The position numbers and the translations under genes were made by a program. Below are positions 29,290-38,822 of a DNA stretch of 64,000 nucleotides, in pieces. This DNA comes from Methylocapsa sp. S129 (GTDB taxonomy: Bacteria > Pseudomonadota > Alphaproteobacteria > Rhizobiales > Beijerinckiaceae), in NCBI RefSeq assembly GCF_009765995.1, contig NZ_LMUI01000030.1:62001-126000 (forward strand). The letters run 5' to 3'. Position 1 is the first letter of the stretch; the number at the start of each line of letters is the position of its first letter. The notes beneath the pieces are model-generated. The model did not search any database and was not told where the DNA came from. It saw only the letters and a program-made list of their open reading frames with translations.

Positions 29290-30126
29290 TTATGCGAAGC
29301 CGCGCAGAATCACGTCGGGCGCGACGCCGTGCTTTGCGCATTCGATAGCCAGTTCAGACTCCGACAGATCTGCCAGAATGCCCGTCCTCACCAGCGCCGC
29401 CGCCGCGCCAAAGCGATGCGCGCCGACAATGTCGTGCTCGATGCTGTCGCCGATGCACAGAACCTCATTGGGCGCAGGCGAGCCGACGAGGCGGGCGGCG
29501 ACGGCGTAAATCTCCGGATAGGGCTTGCCGATCCAGCGGACGACGCCTCCGCGTTGCTCGTAAAGCGCAGCTATGGCGCCGGCGCCGGGATGGGTTCCCT
29601 CGGAAGTCAACATCAGCTTGTCCGGATTTGTGCACAGGCACGGCGTTTGACGCCGGGCGGCAGGCGCGATCTGTCGTTCGTATGCGTCGAGGGAAACGCG
29701 GTCGCCCTGGCTGCCGCTAATGATGACGAGATCGGCCTGCGCGCCGTCGTGGGCGATGGTGAAACCAAGAGCATCCGCGAGATCATGCTCGCTCGACGAG
29801 GAAATAGTCAGGCACCGCGTCGCTGGGCCGGGCTTCGCCGGCAATTCTCCATCTAGCAGCGCGGCTTTTGCGACGTCGCCGGAGGTCAGGAAATGATCAT
29901 ACAGGTCGCGGGCAAATCCCAGCCTTTCCATGCGCCGCGCATTGGCTTCTCCCGAGCGGCCCGAATTGGAAAGGATCACGACGCGCGTTCCACGCGCTTT
30001 CAATTCGCTGAGAGCGTCGACAGCGCCGGGATAAGAGCGTTGACCGTCGTGCAGCACGCCATACTGGTCGATGAATATGAAGTTGAAGGCTGCCGAACAG
30101 GCGCTGAACAGCGATGGCTTTCTCAT
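29290..30126 (-). CDS. HAD-superfamily phosphatase (HAD-IIA, TIGR01459-like)
   Basis: 278 residues. HAD motif I appears as FIFIDQYGVLHDGQRSYPGA; the first nucleophile position is Asp (FIDQYG), as in the TIGR01459 group (class IIA, NagD-like). Motif II is VVILSNSGR, motif III has IGKPYPEIY with Lys, and motif IV is LCIGDSIEHDIVGA. It likely removes phosphate from a small sugar phosphate. It is the last gene of the polyol operon, starting one base after the second kinase, so it may drain or recycle an intermediate such as a tetrulose or tetronate phosphate. That substrate is inference. Confidence 0.82.
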   Translation of the reverse strand: MRKPSLFSACSAAFNFIFIDQYGVLHDGQRSYPGAVDALSELKARGTRVVILSNSGRSGEANARRMERLGFARDLYDHFLTSGDVAKAALLDGELPAKPGPATRCLTISSSSEHDLADALGFTIAHDGAQADLVIISGSQGDRVSLDAYERQIAPAARRQTPCLCTNPDKLMLTSEGTHPGAGAIAALYEQRGGVVRWIGKPYPEIYAVAARLVGSPAPNEVLCIGDSIEHDIVGAHRFGAAAALVRTGILADLSESELAIECAKHGVAPDVILRGFA

Positions 30127-30127
30127 T

Positions 30128-31390
30128 TCAGGCGGCCTTGATCCTGGCGAGCAAGAGACGCGCCGTCCCCACGCATGCGTCCTGCGAAAGAGCCTTTTCG
30201 AACGGCGCCGCGAGGAGGCGTTGGCGAATGCGGGTCCAAGCCAAATTGCTCGCGCCGCCGCCGACGCTGCGCACCGATTTCAGCGCCGGCGCCCCCAATT
30301 CGCCGAGACGCTGGTAGGCGAGCGCCTCGACTTCGGCGATTCCTTCGAGAATCGCCTGGAAAAACATCGCTTCATCGGCCGGCCGGGGCGTAAGGCGGGG
30401 CGCGAGCTGCGGATCGTTGATGGGGAAGCGCTCGCCCGGACGCATCAGCGGATAAAAGTGCAGCCCGGTCGGCTCATCGGGCTTCAGCATCGCCGAGAGT
30501 TCGCTCAAATCGGCGGAAGGGAAGAGGTGCTGGATCACCTTGCCGCCTGTGTTCGATGCGCCGCCGACCAGCCAACGTTCGCCAAGGCGGTGACTGTAGA
30601 CGCCGTAGGCCGGCGCCGAGATCGGCCTGTCGGACAATATCTTGATCACCAGGGTCGAACCGAGCGCGGTGACCGCCTCGCCGATCTGCGAAGCGCCCGT
30701 CGCGATGAATGAAGCGCAACCGTCGGTGGTTCCCGCGTGCACGACGGCTGCGGCGGGCAAGCCAAGCCGCCTTGCGGTTTCACTGACAGGACCGATCGGC
30801 GCGCCCGGCTCGATCACTTCGGGCAATTTTGCAATATCAACGCCGGTCCGCGCGATCCACTCGGGCCAATGGCGCACAACGGGATCGTAGCCGGTCTTGA
30901 GCGCATTATTCTCGTCCGATCGATCGAAGCGTCCGCTCAGACGCCCGGCCATCCAATCGGCCTGATGAATGACTCGGCAAACGTTTGTGCGGTGCTGCAT
31001 CGCCAGGACGCGCGCGAGCCCTGACGTGCGGCCGAGGGCCGCGCTGTCGGGCGGCGCCTCGGCCGCGATGCGCGCGAGGATCGCTTCGTCTTCGCAGGGC
31101 TCGTCATACATGCGCGCCGCGCCGACCGGCGCGCCGCCTTGGTTGATCGCGACCATAGTGCCCGACGTCCCGTCAACCGCGACGGCGAGAACGCCGGAGA
31201 GGTCGCAGTCGGCCCTCAGACGCGCGATACAGGCGAGAGCGGCGCGCCACCAGGTTTCCGGCGCGGTGGGGTCATCGCCGATCGACGCCAGGCTCGCCGA
31301 GGCCGTCCCAACGACTTCGCCGTCAGCGCAAAGAAGCGCGGCGCGAACGCCCGTTGTGCCGACATCAATGCCAAGCGCCCGTGCGATCAT
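30128..31390 (-). CDS. FGGY-family carbohydrate kinase (ribulokinase/xylulokinase-like)
   Basis: 420 residues, shorter than typical xylulokinase (about 490) and closer to the D-ribulokinase-like group. The ATP-binding start is ALGIDVGTTGVRAALL; VAVDGTSGTMVAI and the C-terminal SVGGGASNLAWTRIRQ are FGGY features, with the catalytic Asp in VHAGTTDGCASFIATG. The ATG overlaps the aldolase stop (ATGA). The operon already has EryA, so this second kinase should act on another polyol-derived sugar, plausibly a ketose made by the dehydrogenases beside it. Confidence 0.85.
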   Translation of the reverse strand: MIARALGIDVGTTGVRAALLCADGEVVGTASASLASIGDDPTAPETWWRAALACIARLRADCDLSGVLAVAVDGTSGTMVAINQGGAPVGAARMYDEPCEDEAILARIAAEAPPDSAALGRTSGLARVLAMQHRTNVCRVIHQADWMAGRLSGRFDRSDENNALKTGYDPVVRHWPEWIARTGVDIAKLPEVIEPGAPIGPVSETARRLGLPAAAVVHAGTTDGCASFIATGASQIGEAVTALGSTLVIKILSDRPISAPAYGVYSHRLGERWLVGGASNTGGKVIQHLFPSADLSELSAMLKPDEPTGLHFYPLMRPGERFPINDPQLAPRLTPRPADEAMFFQAILEGIAEVEALAYQRLGELGAPALKSVRSVGGGASNLAWTRIRQRLLAAPFEKALSQDACVGTARLLLARIKAA

Positions 31391-32472
31391 GGCGCTGGGG
31401 CCTCGCCTTGCTTTGAAGTTCTGGCGTCGAGCGCCTGCCGATATTTTTCAGCTTCCCAATGCGTCAATTCATATTCTTGCAGGGGCGTCAGACGCACGAT
31501 CTCGGCGCCGGGTGGAATGCGAGAGACGACATCGGCCAAACAACGGGCCAGCGCATCAGCCGCGTTCGTCGCCGAGCGATGCATGACGATTCCAAGGCCG
31601 GGAATCGTCACCATCGGCGGCGGTCCATCGCGCGCGCCGGCGGGACGCGCCGCGGCGCCGGCGTCGACATTGGGGGCGACGACGATTCCGGGCCCGAGGA
31701 AAATGACGTGATCGGGATAGAGAGAGCCGCCCCGCGCCAGCGACAGGCTTGCGCTATCGAGCGCGAGTCCATGAGCGGCCGCATCGGCCGGCAAACGATA
31801 GTCGCTGCCCTCTATCGCCTGGGCAAGCCGCGACAAATCGGGGGACGGCGCGGATCTCGCTGGCGAAGCCAGCGCATGGCAGACGCGATCGAGCCGGTCC
31901 GCCACTTCCATAACGGTCGCGCCGGCGACGACGAGCCCATGATTGGCGAGGATGATAACATTCACGCTAGGCGCCGATCGCGCCGCAATGACTTTGGACA
32001 ACGGAAGGCCTGGCCGAAGGTAGGAAACATAGATCCACGCCACATCGCCCAGAGAGCCAAGCCGCTCGGCGATCAGCGCTTCGCCATCCGCGCGCACCGC
32101 GAGCGCGATCGTTTCGACGCAATGAATATGCGCCACGACGGCGTGGGGAATGACGGCGTGAACGCTTGTCTCGATCGACGGGCGCAGGCGTACTGGATTG
32201 CGAGCCTCATCGACAAAACTGGCCGCCGTCTCGGCGCGCGGATCGTCCGCGGCGAGAGCGTCAAGCAACCCGTTGAGATCGACGGGGACCATAATGTCCC
32301 GTTCTTCGGCATGCGCGAGCCAGGTGCCGGAAGCTTTGATCCACAGCACGCCGTCGTGTTTCAGAGATGTATTGCCGCCGGCTGCCTGGGTGCGGCTGGG
32401 GTCGCGCCCCAGAGCCGACGAGAGTGCGCGTAGCGCAATGAATTCCGGGTCTTTGTCGATGGGCTGGCTCAT
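31387..32472 (-). CDS. Class II aldolase/adducin-family protein
   Basis: 361 residues from ATG 32472, overlapping the GlpD/EryB stop (ATGA). The N-terminal 220 residues form the class II aldolase fold (ALSSALGRDPSRTQAAGGNT, IKASGTWLAHAEERDIMVP), with metal-binding His in AVVAHIHCVETIALAV and NHGLVVAG. Relatives cleave L-fuculose 1-phosphate, L-rhamnulose 1-phosphate or 3-oxo-tetronate phosphates. The extra C-terminal 140 residues, with a second small domain, make it longer than FucA (about 215). It likely splits or decarboxylates a phosphorylated ketose made by the neighbouring kinases. Confidence 0.84.
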   Translation of the reverse strand: MSQPIDKDPEFIALRALSSALGRDPSRTQAAGGNTSLKHDGVLWIKASGTWLAHAEERDIMVPVDLNGLLDALAADDPRAETAASFVDEARNPVRLRPSIETSVHAVIPHAVVAHIHCVETIALAVRADGEALIAERLGSLGDVAWIYVSYLRPGLPLSKVIAARSAPSVNVIILANHGLVVAGATVMEVADRLDRVCHALASPARSAPSPDLSRLAQAIEGSDYRLPADAAAHGLALDSASLSLARGGSLYPDHVIFLGPGIVVAPNVDAGAAARPAGARDGPPPMVTIPGLGIVMHRSATNAADALARCLADVVSRIPPGAEIVRLTPLQEYELTHWEAEKYRQALDARTSKQGEAPAP

Positions 32473-33980
32473 GGCGTCGAGGTCTCGAGGCTGACGAACC
32501 ACGCCTCAAATCCGGCGCGCTCCGGCGCCGAAAGATGCAAGCCGTGCTTGGTGCGACGGGTCAGGATATCATCCGCCGTCGTCGCCCATTCCTGTGCGAT
32601 CAGGAAACGCGCTTCGCGCTCGTAGAACGCGGCGCCGAAATGGCGCCCGAGATCGGCAAGCGACGATGCGCCGCGCAACAAGTCGTCGGCGCGCGTCCCG
32701 TAGCGCCGGGCATATCCGGCCGCCACCGGCGCCGGCAGCCAGGAATAGCGGCGCGCCAGATCCGCGCTCATCCGCGCAAAATCGGCTCCCGGCATGTCGC
32801 CGCCCGGAAGCGCCGCATTCTGCGTCCATGCGCCGCCCATCTTTGGAAAAAACGGCGCGAGCTTCTCCAGCGCATGTTCGGCCAGCTTGCGATAAGTCGT
32901 GATCTTGCCGCCGAACACGGACAGCAGAGCGGGGCCGCCATCGGGCGCATCGATGTCGAAGACATAGTCGCGCGTAACCGCGCTGGGGTTGGCGGCATTG
33001 TCGTCATAGAGAGGGCGGACGCCCGCAAAGGAATGCAAGACATCGGCCGGCGTCAGCGCGATCTCGAAATAACGATTCACGACAGCGAGCAGATAGTCCA
33101 CCTCATCAGGCGTAATCTCGACCTCATCCGGCTTTCCATCGAAAGGAATGTCGGTGGTGCCGATCAGGCAAAGGTCGCCTTCATAGGGGTTGACGAAGAT
33201 CACCCGAGTGTCGGCGTTCTGCAGGAAATAAGCCTGGTCGCCTTCCCAGAATTTGCGGGTGACGATGTGGCTGCCCTTGATAAGACGCACGCGATTATCG
33301 GCGTTGCGTCCCGTACTGCGCAGAACCTCTTCGACCCAGGGACCGGCGGCGTTGACGATCGCCTTGCCGCGCGCGCCCAGCGCCTCGCCCGTCGCCTTAT
33401 CCTTCAATTCGACGCTCCAGCCGTCGCGCTCGCGACGGGCCGTGACAAGCGACGTCCGCAGTTTGACAACGCCGCCCCGCTTTTGCAGATCAAGCGCGTT
33501 GAGCACGACAAGCCGCGCATCGTCGACCCAGCAATCCGAATATTCAAAGGCGCGCCTGAAAATTTTGCGGATCGGCCGTCCTTCGGGCGCGATGGCGAGA
33601 TCGAGGCTGCGCGTCGGCGGCAGCTTCTTGCGTCCGCCAAGATGGTCGTAGAGAAACAGCCCGATGCGGATCATCCAGGCGGGGCGCTGTTCGGGGCTAT
33701 GCGGCAATACGAAACGCATCGGCCAGATGATGTGCGGCGCGACATTCAACAAGACCTCACGCTCGATCAGCGCTTCGCGAACCAGTCTGAACTCGTAATA
33801 TTCGAGATAGCGCAAGCCGCCATGCACAAGTTTGCCCGAACGCGACGACGTGCCCTGGGCAAGATCATCCTTCTCGCACAGCAGAACGGAAAGCCCCCGC
33901 CCGATTGCGTCACGCGCAATGCCGACGCCGTTGATGCCGCCGCCCACCACAATGAGATCGAATGATCCCAGGTCTTTCAT
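32469..33980 (-). CDS. glpD: FAD-dependent glycerol-3-phosphate / erythritol-phosphate dehydrogenase (GlpD/EryB family)
   Basis: 503 residues from ATG 33980; the frame runs back to 34139 but overlaps the hydroxyacid dehydrogenase gene. The FAD-binding start is DLIVVGGGINGVGIARDA, followed by SSRSGKLVHGGLRYLEYYEF, the hallmark of GlpD, and the C-terminal GlpD domain. GlpD and EryB are close homologues: GlpD oxidises glycerol 3-phosphate, EryB oxidises the tetritol phosphate made by EryA, both passing electrons to quinone. Here it is in an operon with EryA and an EryD regulator and opposite EryC, so the EryB role is favoured. Sequence alone does not separate the two. Confidence 0.88.
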   Translation of the reverse strand: MKDLGSFDLIVVGGGINGVGIARDAIGRGLSVLLCEKDDLAQGTSSRSGKLVHGGLRYLEYYEFRLVREALIEREVLLNVAPHIIWPMRFVLPHSPEQRPAWMIRIGLFLYDHLGGRKKLPPTRSLDLAIAPEGRPIRKIFRRAFEYSDCWVDDARLVVLNALDLQKRGGVVKLRTSLVTARRERDGWSVELKDKATGEALGARGKAIVNAAGPWVEEVLRSTGRNADNRVRLIKGSHIVTRKFWEGDQAYFLQNADTRVIFVNPYEGDLCLIGTTDIPFDGKPDEVEITPDEVDYLLAVVNRYFEIALTPADVLHSFAGVRPLYDDNAANPSAVTRDYVFDIDAPDGGPALLSVFGGKITTYRKLAEHALEKLAPFFPKMGGAWTQNAALPGGDMPGADFARMSADLARRYSWLPAPVAAGYARRYGTRADDLLRGASSLADLGRHFGAAFYEREARFLIAQEWATTADDILTRRTKHGLHLSAPERAGFEAWFVSLETSTP

Positions 33981-33994
33981 CGCGCGAATCCCGA

Positions 33995-35032
33995 TCAGCA
34001 AGGGTTCAACGGAGGCTCCCCGGCGATGAAGCGGCGCACCTCCTCGGCGGCCGCCTCGGCGGCGAACTTCACGGTTTTCACCGAAGCGCCTGCAATGTGC
34101 GGCGTCAATGTCACATTGTCGAGGCGCAGAAGCTCCCAATCAGGCGGAACGGGCTCGATGCCGAATGTCTCGATCGCCGCTCCACGCAGATGACGGGTCT
34201 TCAAAGCTTCCGTCAGGGCTGGATAATCGACCAGCGGCCCCCGCGCCGTATTGATGAAATAGGCGCCCGCCTTCATCGCGGCGAACTGATCCGCGCCAAA
34301 GAAGCCGCGCGTCTCGTCGGTGACGCGCGCGTGCAGCGTCACAACGTCGCTCTCCTGAAGGATACGCTCCATCGAGGCCTGCTCGACGCCGTCGCGGAGA
34401 TCGTCGACCGTCAATTGCACATAGGGATCGCAAACCAGAATCCTGCAACCGAAAGCCTTGAGCAGGCGCACGACCTTCGTTCCAACGTGACCATAGCCGA
34501 CCACGCCCACCGTCATTTCCGACAATTCTTCGCCGGTGAGGTCGGCGCGATAGAGATCGCCTCGCCACTCGCCCCGCCGCAAAGATTCATGGCTGCGCGT
34601 GATGAGACGCGTCTCCGTGAGAATCGCCCCGATGGTGAACTCAGCGACCGCGCTGGCGTTGCGGCCCGGCGTATTGACGACGAGAATCTTGCGTTCGCGC
34701 GCCGCTCTCATATCGATATTGACGGGCCCTCCGCGCGACACGGCGATCAGCTTCAGGCTTGGCAAACGATCCATGATGTGAGCCGAGAAGGGCGCAAGTT
34801 GCGTCACCACGATCTCGGCGTCGCCGACGAGCGCGACGATTTCGTCGACGCCACCCTGATATTCCTTCAAGTCGTCCATACCGGCCTCCGTGCCGCCGGG
34901 TTTCATCGGCTCGTCGGGCCACGGCAATTCATGCGAGCGGATGTCGAGATCGCCGCGGCACTTCTGGCGAATTGCCTTCTCGAACATGCCCGGCAGCATG
35001 AATCGGTCGCCGATGATTGCGATGGCGGTCAC
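33995..35032 (-). CDS. D-2-hydroxyacid dehydrogenase (phosphoglycerate-dehydrogenase-like)
   Basis: 345 residues from GTG 35032, in a GTGA overlap with the EryA stop. It has the NAD-binding motif VGVVGYGHVGTKVVRLLKAF with Asp at the end of the second strand (LVCDPY), the catalytic Arg in ISRGG-like VSRGGPVNIDM, FINTARGPLVDYPAL, and His in LTPHIAGAS. The catalytic Glu is at IETFGIEP. It reduces or oxidises a 2-keto/2-hydroxy acid. Classic ery operons have no such gene, so it probably belongs to a side branch handling a tetronate or glycerate-type acid. Confidence 0.85.
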   Translation of the reverse strand: MTAIAIIGDRFMLPGMFEKAIRQKCRGDLDIRSHELPWPDEPMKPGGTEAGMDDLKEYQGGVDEIVALVGDAEIVVTQLAPFSAHIMDRLPSLKLIAVSRGGPVNIDMRAARERKILVVNTPGRNASAVAEFTIGAILTETRLITRSHESLRRGEWRGDLYRADLTGEELSEMTVGVVGYGHVGTKVVRLLKAFGCRILVCDPYVQLTVDDLRDGVEQASMERILQESDVVTLHARVTDETRGFFGADQFAAMKAGAYFINTARGPLVDYPALTEALKTRHLRGAAIETFGIEPVPPDWELLRLDNVTLTPHIAGASVKTVKFAAEAAAEEVRRFIAGEPPLNPC

Positions 35033-36594
35033 GCGGATGTCTCCTGTCTGATTTGCGCAAGCCTTTCCCATGCAGGCGGCATCGCTTTGCGAATGGCGAG
35101 ATAGGCCAGATACAGTTCCTGGTACATTTTGGTGAGATGGGCGTCCGGAAGTATGGAATCCCCCAAGGCCGGGCTGACCCAAGCCTCGATGCAGGCCGGC
35201 ATATCTTCATAGAGGCCCAGGCGCAAAGCCGCCACCATCGCCGCGCCGGCGGCGCCGGTTTCCTCGCGCTTGACGACGCGCACCTTGGCGCCAAGGACCG
35301 AGGCGAGGATGGTCCGAATCGCGGAGGAGCGCGCCGCGCCGCCGCCAAGGCGCACTTCGCGGGGAATCGATCCGGTCGCCAGATAGCAATCGCGCGCGGC
35401 GAAGGCGAGGCCCTCATAGACGGCGCGCATCATCCCCATGAAAGTCGTCGACGTGGACAGGCCCGTGAACTGAGCGCGGGCGTTGGGGTCAAGAAACGGT
35501 CCGCGCTCGCCGGCTTCGAATATATAGGGATGATAGAGAGCCGCGCCGGGCGGAGCGGCGAGAATGCGCTCGTCTATTCTCGCAAGCAGCGCCGCCCGCG
35601 TCGTCGGCGTGCCGGCGAGCGCCGAGGCTTCGCGCGCCATGTCGAGAAACCAGTCGATATTGAGGGTCGCCGCCATATTCGACTGCACGGCGGCGGCGGC
35701 GCCGGGCATCGGAAAGCACATGGTGTAGCCCGAACGGGTTTCGTTGAGCCTCACGTCTTCGGGCATCGCGACGAAGCGCATATGCATGCCCGTCGAACCG
35801 AAGATAGACAGACCGACCTCGCCCGAGGAATCGTAGAGGCCGCCGCCGAGCGCCGTACACATGACGTCGAGATAGGCAAGGACAACCGGCAGGCCCTCCG
35901 GCAGACCCGTGACGGACGCAGCCGCCGCGCTCAACTGATGCGAAACGCGCGTCCCTTCCACGATCGGCGGCAAAAGCCGCTCGCAATCAGCGATGCCCAT
36001 CGCCTCCAGAATCGAGGGCTCATAGGCGCGCGTGCGGAAATTGCCGAAAGTGAAAACAGCCTCCGAAGGATCGGTGACGCGCTCGCCGGTCAGCTTGAAA
36101 TAGAGCCAGTCCTTGCAGTGAAAGGCCGTCGTCGCCCGCGCGAGGCGCTCGGGCTGCCAGCGCTTCATCCAGGCCATTTGCCCGGAAGCCATGCAGGCGT
36201 TCAGCCCCGAACCTGTCTTGGAATAATGCGCGGCATAATCGGGCGTTCTCATATAGGCCGCGACAAGATCGGCGGCGCGCGAATCGAGCCACAGCAGCCC
36301 CCCGCCAACCGGTTCGCCATCGCGATCGATCAGCCATGTTCCATCCCCCTGCCCCGTCACCGCGATCGCCGCGACGCGCGCCGAAAGATTAGGCGTGCGG
36401 TCATGGAGCTCGCGCAAAGTCGCGGCGCAATCGGCCCATGTTCGAAGCATGTCCTGTTCGACCTGGCCGGGTCCGGGCGTCGCATAGCTGTTGGGGCGCG
36501 ACGCCATCGCGACCTGTTCGCCGGAAATTGTGAAGACGACGGCTTTGATCACCGACGTGCCGGCGTCGACGCCAATGAGGAGGTCTCTGTTCAT
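35029..36594 (-). CDS. eryA: Erythritol kinase (FGGY family, EryA)
   Basis: 521 residues, close to Brucella EryA. The start LLIGVDAGTSVIKAVVFTIS, then PGQVEQDMLRTWADCAATLR and AIAVTGQGDGTWLIDRDGEP, are the characteristic EryA patterns; the general FGGY ATP site is at EVRLGGGAARSSAIRTIL. EryA phosphorylates erythritol to the tetritol phosphate used by EryB. It overlaps the second transporter ATPase gene by 4 bases, tying uptake and first step together. Specificity for erythritol over other polyols is inferred from family resemblance plus EryC and EryD in the same locus. Confidence 0.85.
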   Translation of the reverse strand: MNRDLLIGVDAGTSVIKAVVFTISGEQVAMASRPNSYATPGPGQVEQDMLRTWADCAATLRELHDRTPNLSARVAAIAVTGQGDGTWLIDRDGEPVGGGLLWLDSRAADLVAAYMRTPDYAAHYSKTGSGLNACMASGQMAWMKRWQPERLARATTAFHCKDWLYFKLTGERVTDPSEAVFTFGNFRTRAYEPSILEAMGIADCERLLPPIVEGTRVSHQLSAAAASVTGLPEGLPVVLAYLDVMCTALGGGLYDSSGEVGLSIFGSTGMHMRFVAMPEDVRLNETRSGYTMCFPMPGAAAAVQSNMAATLNIDWFLDMAREASALAGTPTTRAALLARIDERILAAPPGAALYHPYIFEAGERGPFLDPNARAQFTGLSTSTTFMGMMRAVYEGLAFAARDCYLATGSIPREVRLGGGAARSSAIRTILASVLGAKVRVVKREETGAAGAAMVAALRLGLYEDMPACIEAWVSPALGDSILPDAHLTKMYQELYLAYLAIRKAMPPAWERLAQIRQETSA

Positions 36595-37715
36595 GCCGCC
36601 TCCAGCCCGTGAGACAGCGCGGCGCCTGAGGCGACGTCAAACAGATGCAGGCTCGACAGGTTGATCTGATAGCGCAATGTTTCGCCCGCCTTCGCCGGAA
36701 CCGGCGCATGCGAGACCGCCACCATCAACTTGCCCGCGACATCCATGGCGAGATGGCTTTGGTCGCCAAGCCATTGATTGGAGACAACGCGCGCCTCATG
36801 CCGCCCGCCTCCTATCTTCACCGAATGGGGACGCACGCCCACAACGACTTGCTTCCGACCACCTATCGCGTTGCGCACCGCTTCCGGAATTTCCGAGGCG
36901 GCGAAGTCCAGCTTCGGGCCGTTGGCGATCGTAAAACACACGTGGTCGGCACTGGCCACATCGGCGTCGAAGACGTTCATCGGCGGCTCACCGATGAAGG
37001 TCGCGACGAAAAGATTTGCAGGCCGTTCTTTCAATTCTTTCTGATTGGCGAATTGCTGGAGGACGCCGCCTTCCATCACCGCGATGCGATCGGCCAAAGC
37101 ATTGGCTTCGGTCTGGTCGTGGGTGACGAAAATCGACGTCATGCGCCGATCGGCAAGCAAGCTCTTGAGGCGGCCGCGCAGCACCGCGCGCAATTGGGGT
37201 TCAAGCTGGCCCATCGGCTCGTCAAGCAGATAAAGATCGGCGCGGCGAACGAGCGCGCGCGCAAGACTGGCGCGCTGCTGCTGCCCGCCCGAGATCGAAG
37301 AGGGATAGCGATCGAGGATCGCATCGATCTCGACCAGCGCCGCGACATCGGCGACCGCGCGCACGACTTCCGCCGAATGCAGATTTGAGCTCTTCAGGGC
37401 GAAAGCGATGTTGTCGCGCACCGTGAGCGGCGGATAGAGCGAATAGCCCTCGAAAGCCATCGCGACATTGCGTTTGGCGGGCGGCAAATGCTCGATGCGG
37501 CGTCCCGCAAGATGGATGGCGCCATTCGAGACGTCCTCAAAGCCAGCGATCATGCGAAGCGTCGACGTCTTGCCGCAGCCGGACGAACCAAGCAGCGCGA
37601 CGATCTCACCCTTCTCGACCGCCATATCAAGCGATTTGACGGCATGAACCGGCGACTTGCCGCGACGCTGATAGATCTTGTCGACGTTATCGATCGAGAG
37701 GACGATATCGGACAT
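36591..37715 (-). CDS. ABC transporter ATPase A (UgpC/MalK-like), catalytic-type subunit
   Basis: 374 residues with an ABC domain and a C-terminal TOBE domain. Walker A is LLGSSGCGKTSTLR, signature SISGGQQQR, Walker B LYLLDEPMGQLEP with catalytic Glu, and switch His in FVTHDQTEA. The Q-loop is unusual: AFEGYSLYPPLTV has Glu where MalK-type proteins have Gln (FQNYALYPH). It pairs with a second, different ATPase encoded 8 bases upstream, forming a heterodimer rather than the homodimer usual for MalK-type sugar importers. Confidence 0.9.
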   Translation of the reverse strand: MSDIVLSIDNVDKIYQRRGKSPVHAVKSLDMAVEKGEIVALLGSSGCGKTSTLRMIAGFEDVSNGAIHLAGRRIEHLPPAKRNVAMAFEGYSLYPPLTVRDNIAFALKSSNLHSAEVVRAVADVAALVEIDAILDRYPSSISGGQQQRASLARALVRRADLYLLDEPMGQLEPQLRAVLRGRLKSLLADRRMTSIFVTHDQTEANALADRIAVMEGGVLQQFANQKELKERPANLFVATFIGEPPMNVFDADVASADHVCFTIANGPKLDFAASEIPEAVRNAIGGRKQVVVGVRPHSVKIGGGRHEARVVSNQWLGDQSHLAMDVAGKLMVAVSHAPVPAKAGETLRYQINLSSLHLFDVASGAALSHGLEAA

Positions 37716-37723
37716 GTCAGCCT

Positions 37724-38818
37724 TTAGCTCTGCACAGGAGCGATGCGACGGCCGCTGGCCGCGTCAAAAACAAGAACGGCGTCAGCGTCAAGGCGCGCGC
37801 AGGCGGCGCCGATGCGGCGGGACGATTGTTCGACCCCCGCCTCGGCCGCCAAAATCTCGCGCCCATCATAGGTGCGCAACAGCAGCACGGATTTTTCGTT
37901 CAGCGGCGTTATGGCGACAACTTCAACCGGAAAACTTTCCGCCGAGGGCGCCTCTTCGACAATAATCGATTCGGGCCGGATGCCGAGCATGCAGGATTTG
38001 CCGGCCACGGCGGCATAGCGCGCGGGCAGCGACAGCGAAACGCCGCCAAGGTCGAAAACAGAGCGCCCGTCGCGCAACGATGGCTCGGCGGGAATGACGT
38101 TGATCGTCGGGTCGCCGAACAGGCGCGCCACGCCCAGCGTCGCCGGCGCGCGATAAACTTCCGTTGGCGTGGCGATCTGGACAAAGCCGCCTTCAAGCAG
38201 GACGGCGATCTTGTCGCCCAGCGCCATCGCCTCCTTATAGTCCTGCGTGACATAAAGCACGGTCGACCCGGAGGCCTTAAGTAACGAAGGCAGTTCGAGA
38301 CGCATTTCATAGCGCAGTTTCGCATCGACATTGCGCAGGGGGTCGTCGAGAAGAAGAATGCGCGGATCGGCCACAAGCGCCCGCGCCAGCGCGGTTCTCT
38401 GCTTTTGTCCATTGGAGAGTTCGCGCGGCGCGTGTTGCATCACATGGGAAATCTTCAGCAACTTGGCGACGTTGTCGACCTTCGCCTTGATGATGGCGGG
38501 CGATCTTTCGCGAGCGGTCAACGCGCTCGCAATATTGTCATAAGCCGACATGTGCGGAAACAAGGCGAAGTTCTGGAAGGCCATGCCAAGGCCGCGCGCC
38601 TCCGGCGGCGCATCCGCGACATCGCGGCCTTGAAGAAAGATGGCGCCCTCATCCGGCTCTTCGACGCCGGCGATAAGGCGCAGCAGCACGGTCTTCCCGG
38701 CGCCCGACGGCCCGAACACGACGACGATCTCGCCCGTCTCCGCCGTCAGCGAGATGTCGCTGAGCACTGCGCCGCTCTTGAATCCCTTGTGAATGTTTCG
38801 AATTTCGACCTGCGCCAC
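37724..38818 (-). CDS. ABC transporter ATPase B (UgpC/MalK-like), degenerate-type subunit
   Basis: 364 residues. Walker A is intact (VFGPSGAGKTVLLR) and the Q-loop is canonical (AFQNFALFPHMS). Three catalytic features are altered: the signature is LSNGQKQR (Gly to Asn), Walker B reads ILLLDDPLRNVDA (catalytic Glu to Asp), and the switch region is YVTQDYKEA (His to Gln). A TOBE domain follows (IRPESIIVEEAP). The changes make one of the two composite ATP sites non-standard, as in asymmetric ABC exporters. It follows the permease genes in the polyol operon. Confidence 0.9.
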   Translation of the reverse strand: MAQVEIRNIHKGFKSGAVLSDISLTAETGEIVVVFGPSGAGKTVLLRLIAGVEEPDEGAIFLQGRDVADAPPEARGLGMAFQNFALFPHMSAYDNIASALTARERSPAIIKAKVDNVAKLLKISHVMQHAPRELSNGQKQRTALARALVADPRILLLDDPLRNVDAKLRYEMRLELPSLLKASGSTVLYVTQDYKEAMALGDKIAVLLEGGFVQIATPTEVYRAPATLGVARLFGDPTINVIPAEPSLRDGRSVFDLGGVSLSLPARYAAVAGKSCMLGIRPESIIVEEAPSAESFPVEVVAITPLNEKSVLLLRTYDGREILAAEAGVEQSSRRIGAACARLDADAVLVFDAASGRRIAPVQS

Positions 38819-38822
38819 CGGT

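Noticed and set aside
32535..33965. Plus-strand open frame of 476 codons opposite glpD
   Set aside because: Antisense shadow; the opposite frame has intact GlpD motifs.
35017..36612. Plus-strand open frame of 531 codons opposite eryA
   Set aside because: Fully antisense to a clear FGGY kinase; composition is Arg/His/Gly-rich and no motif is present.
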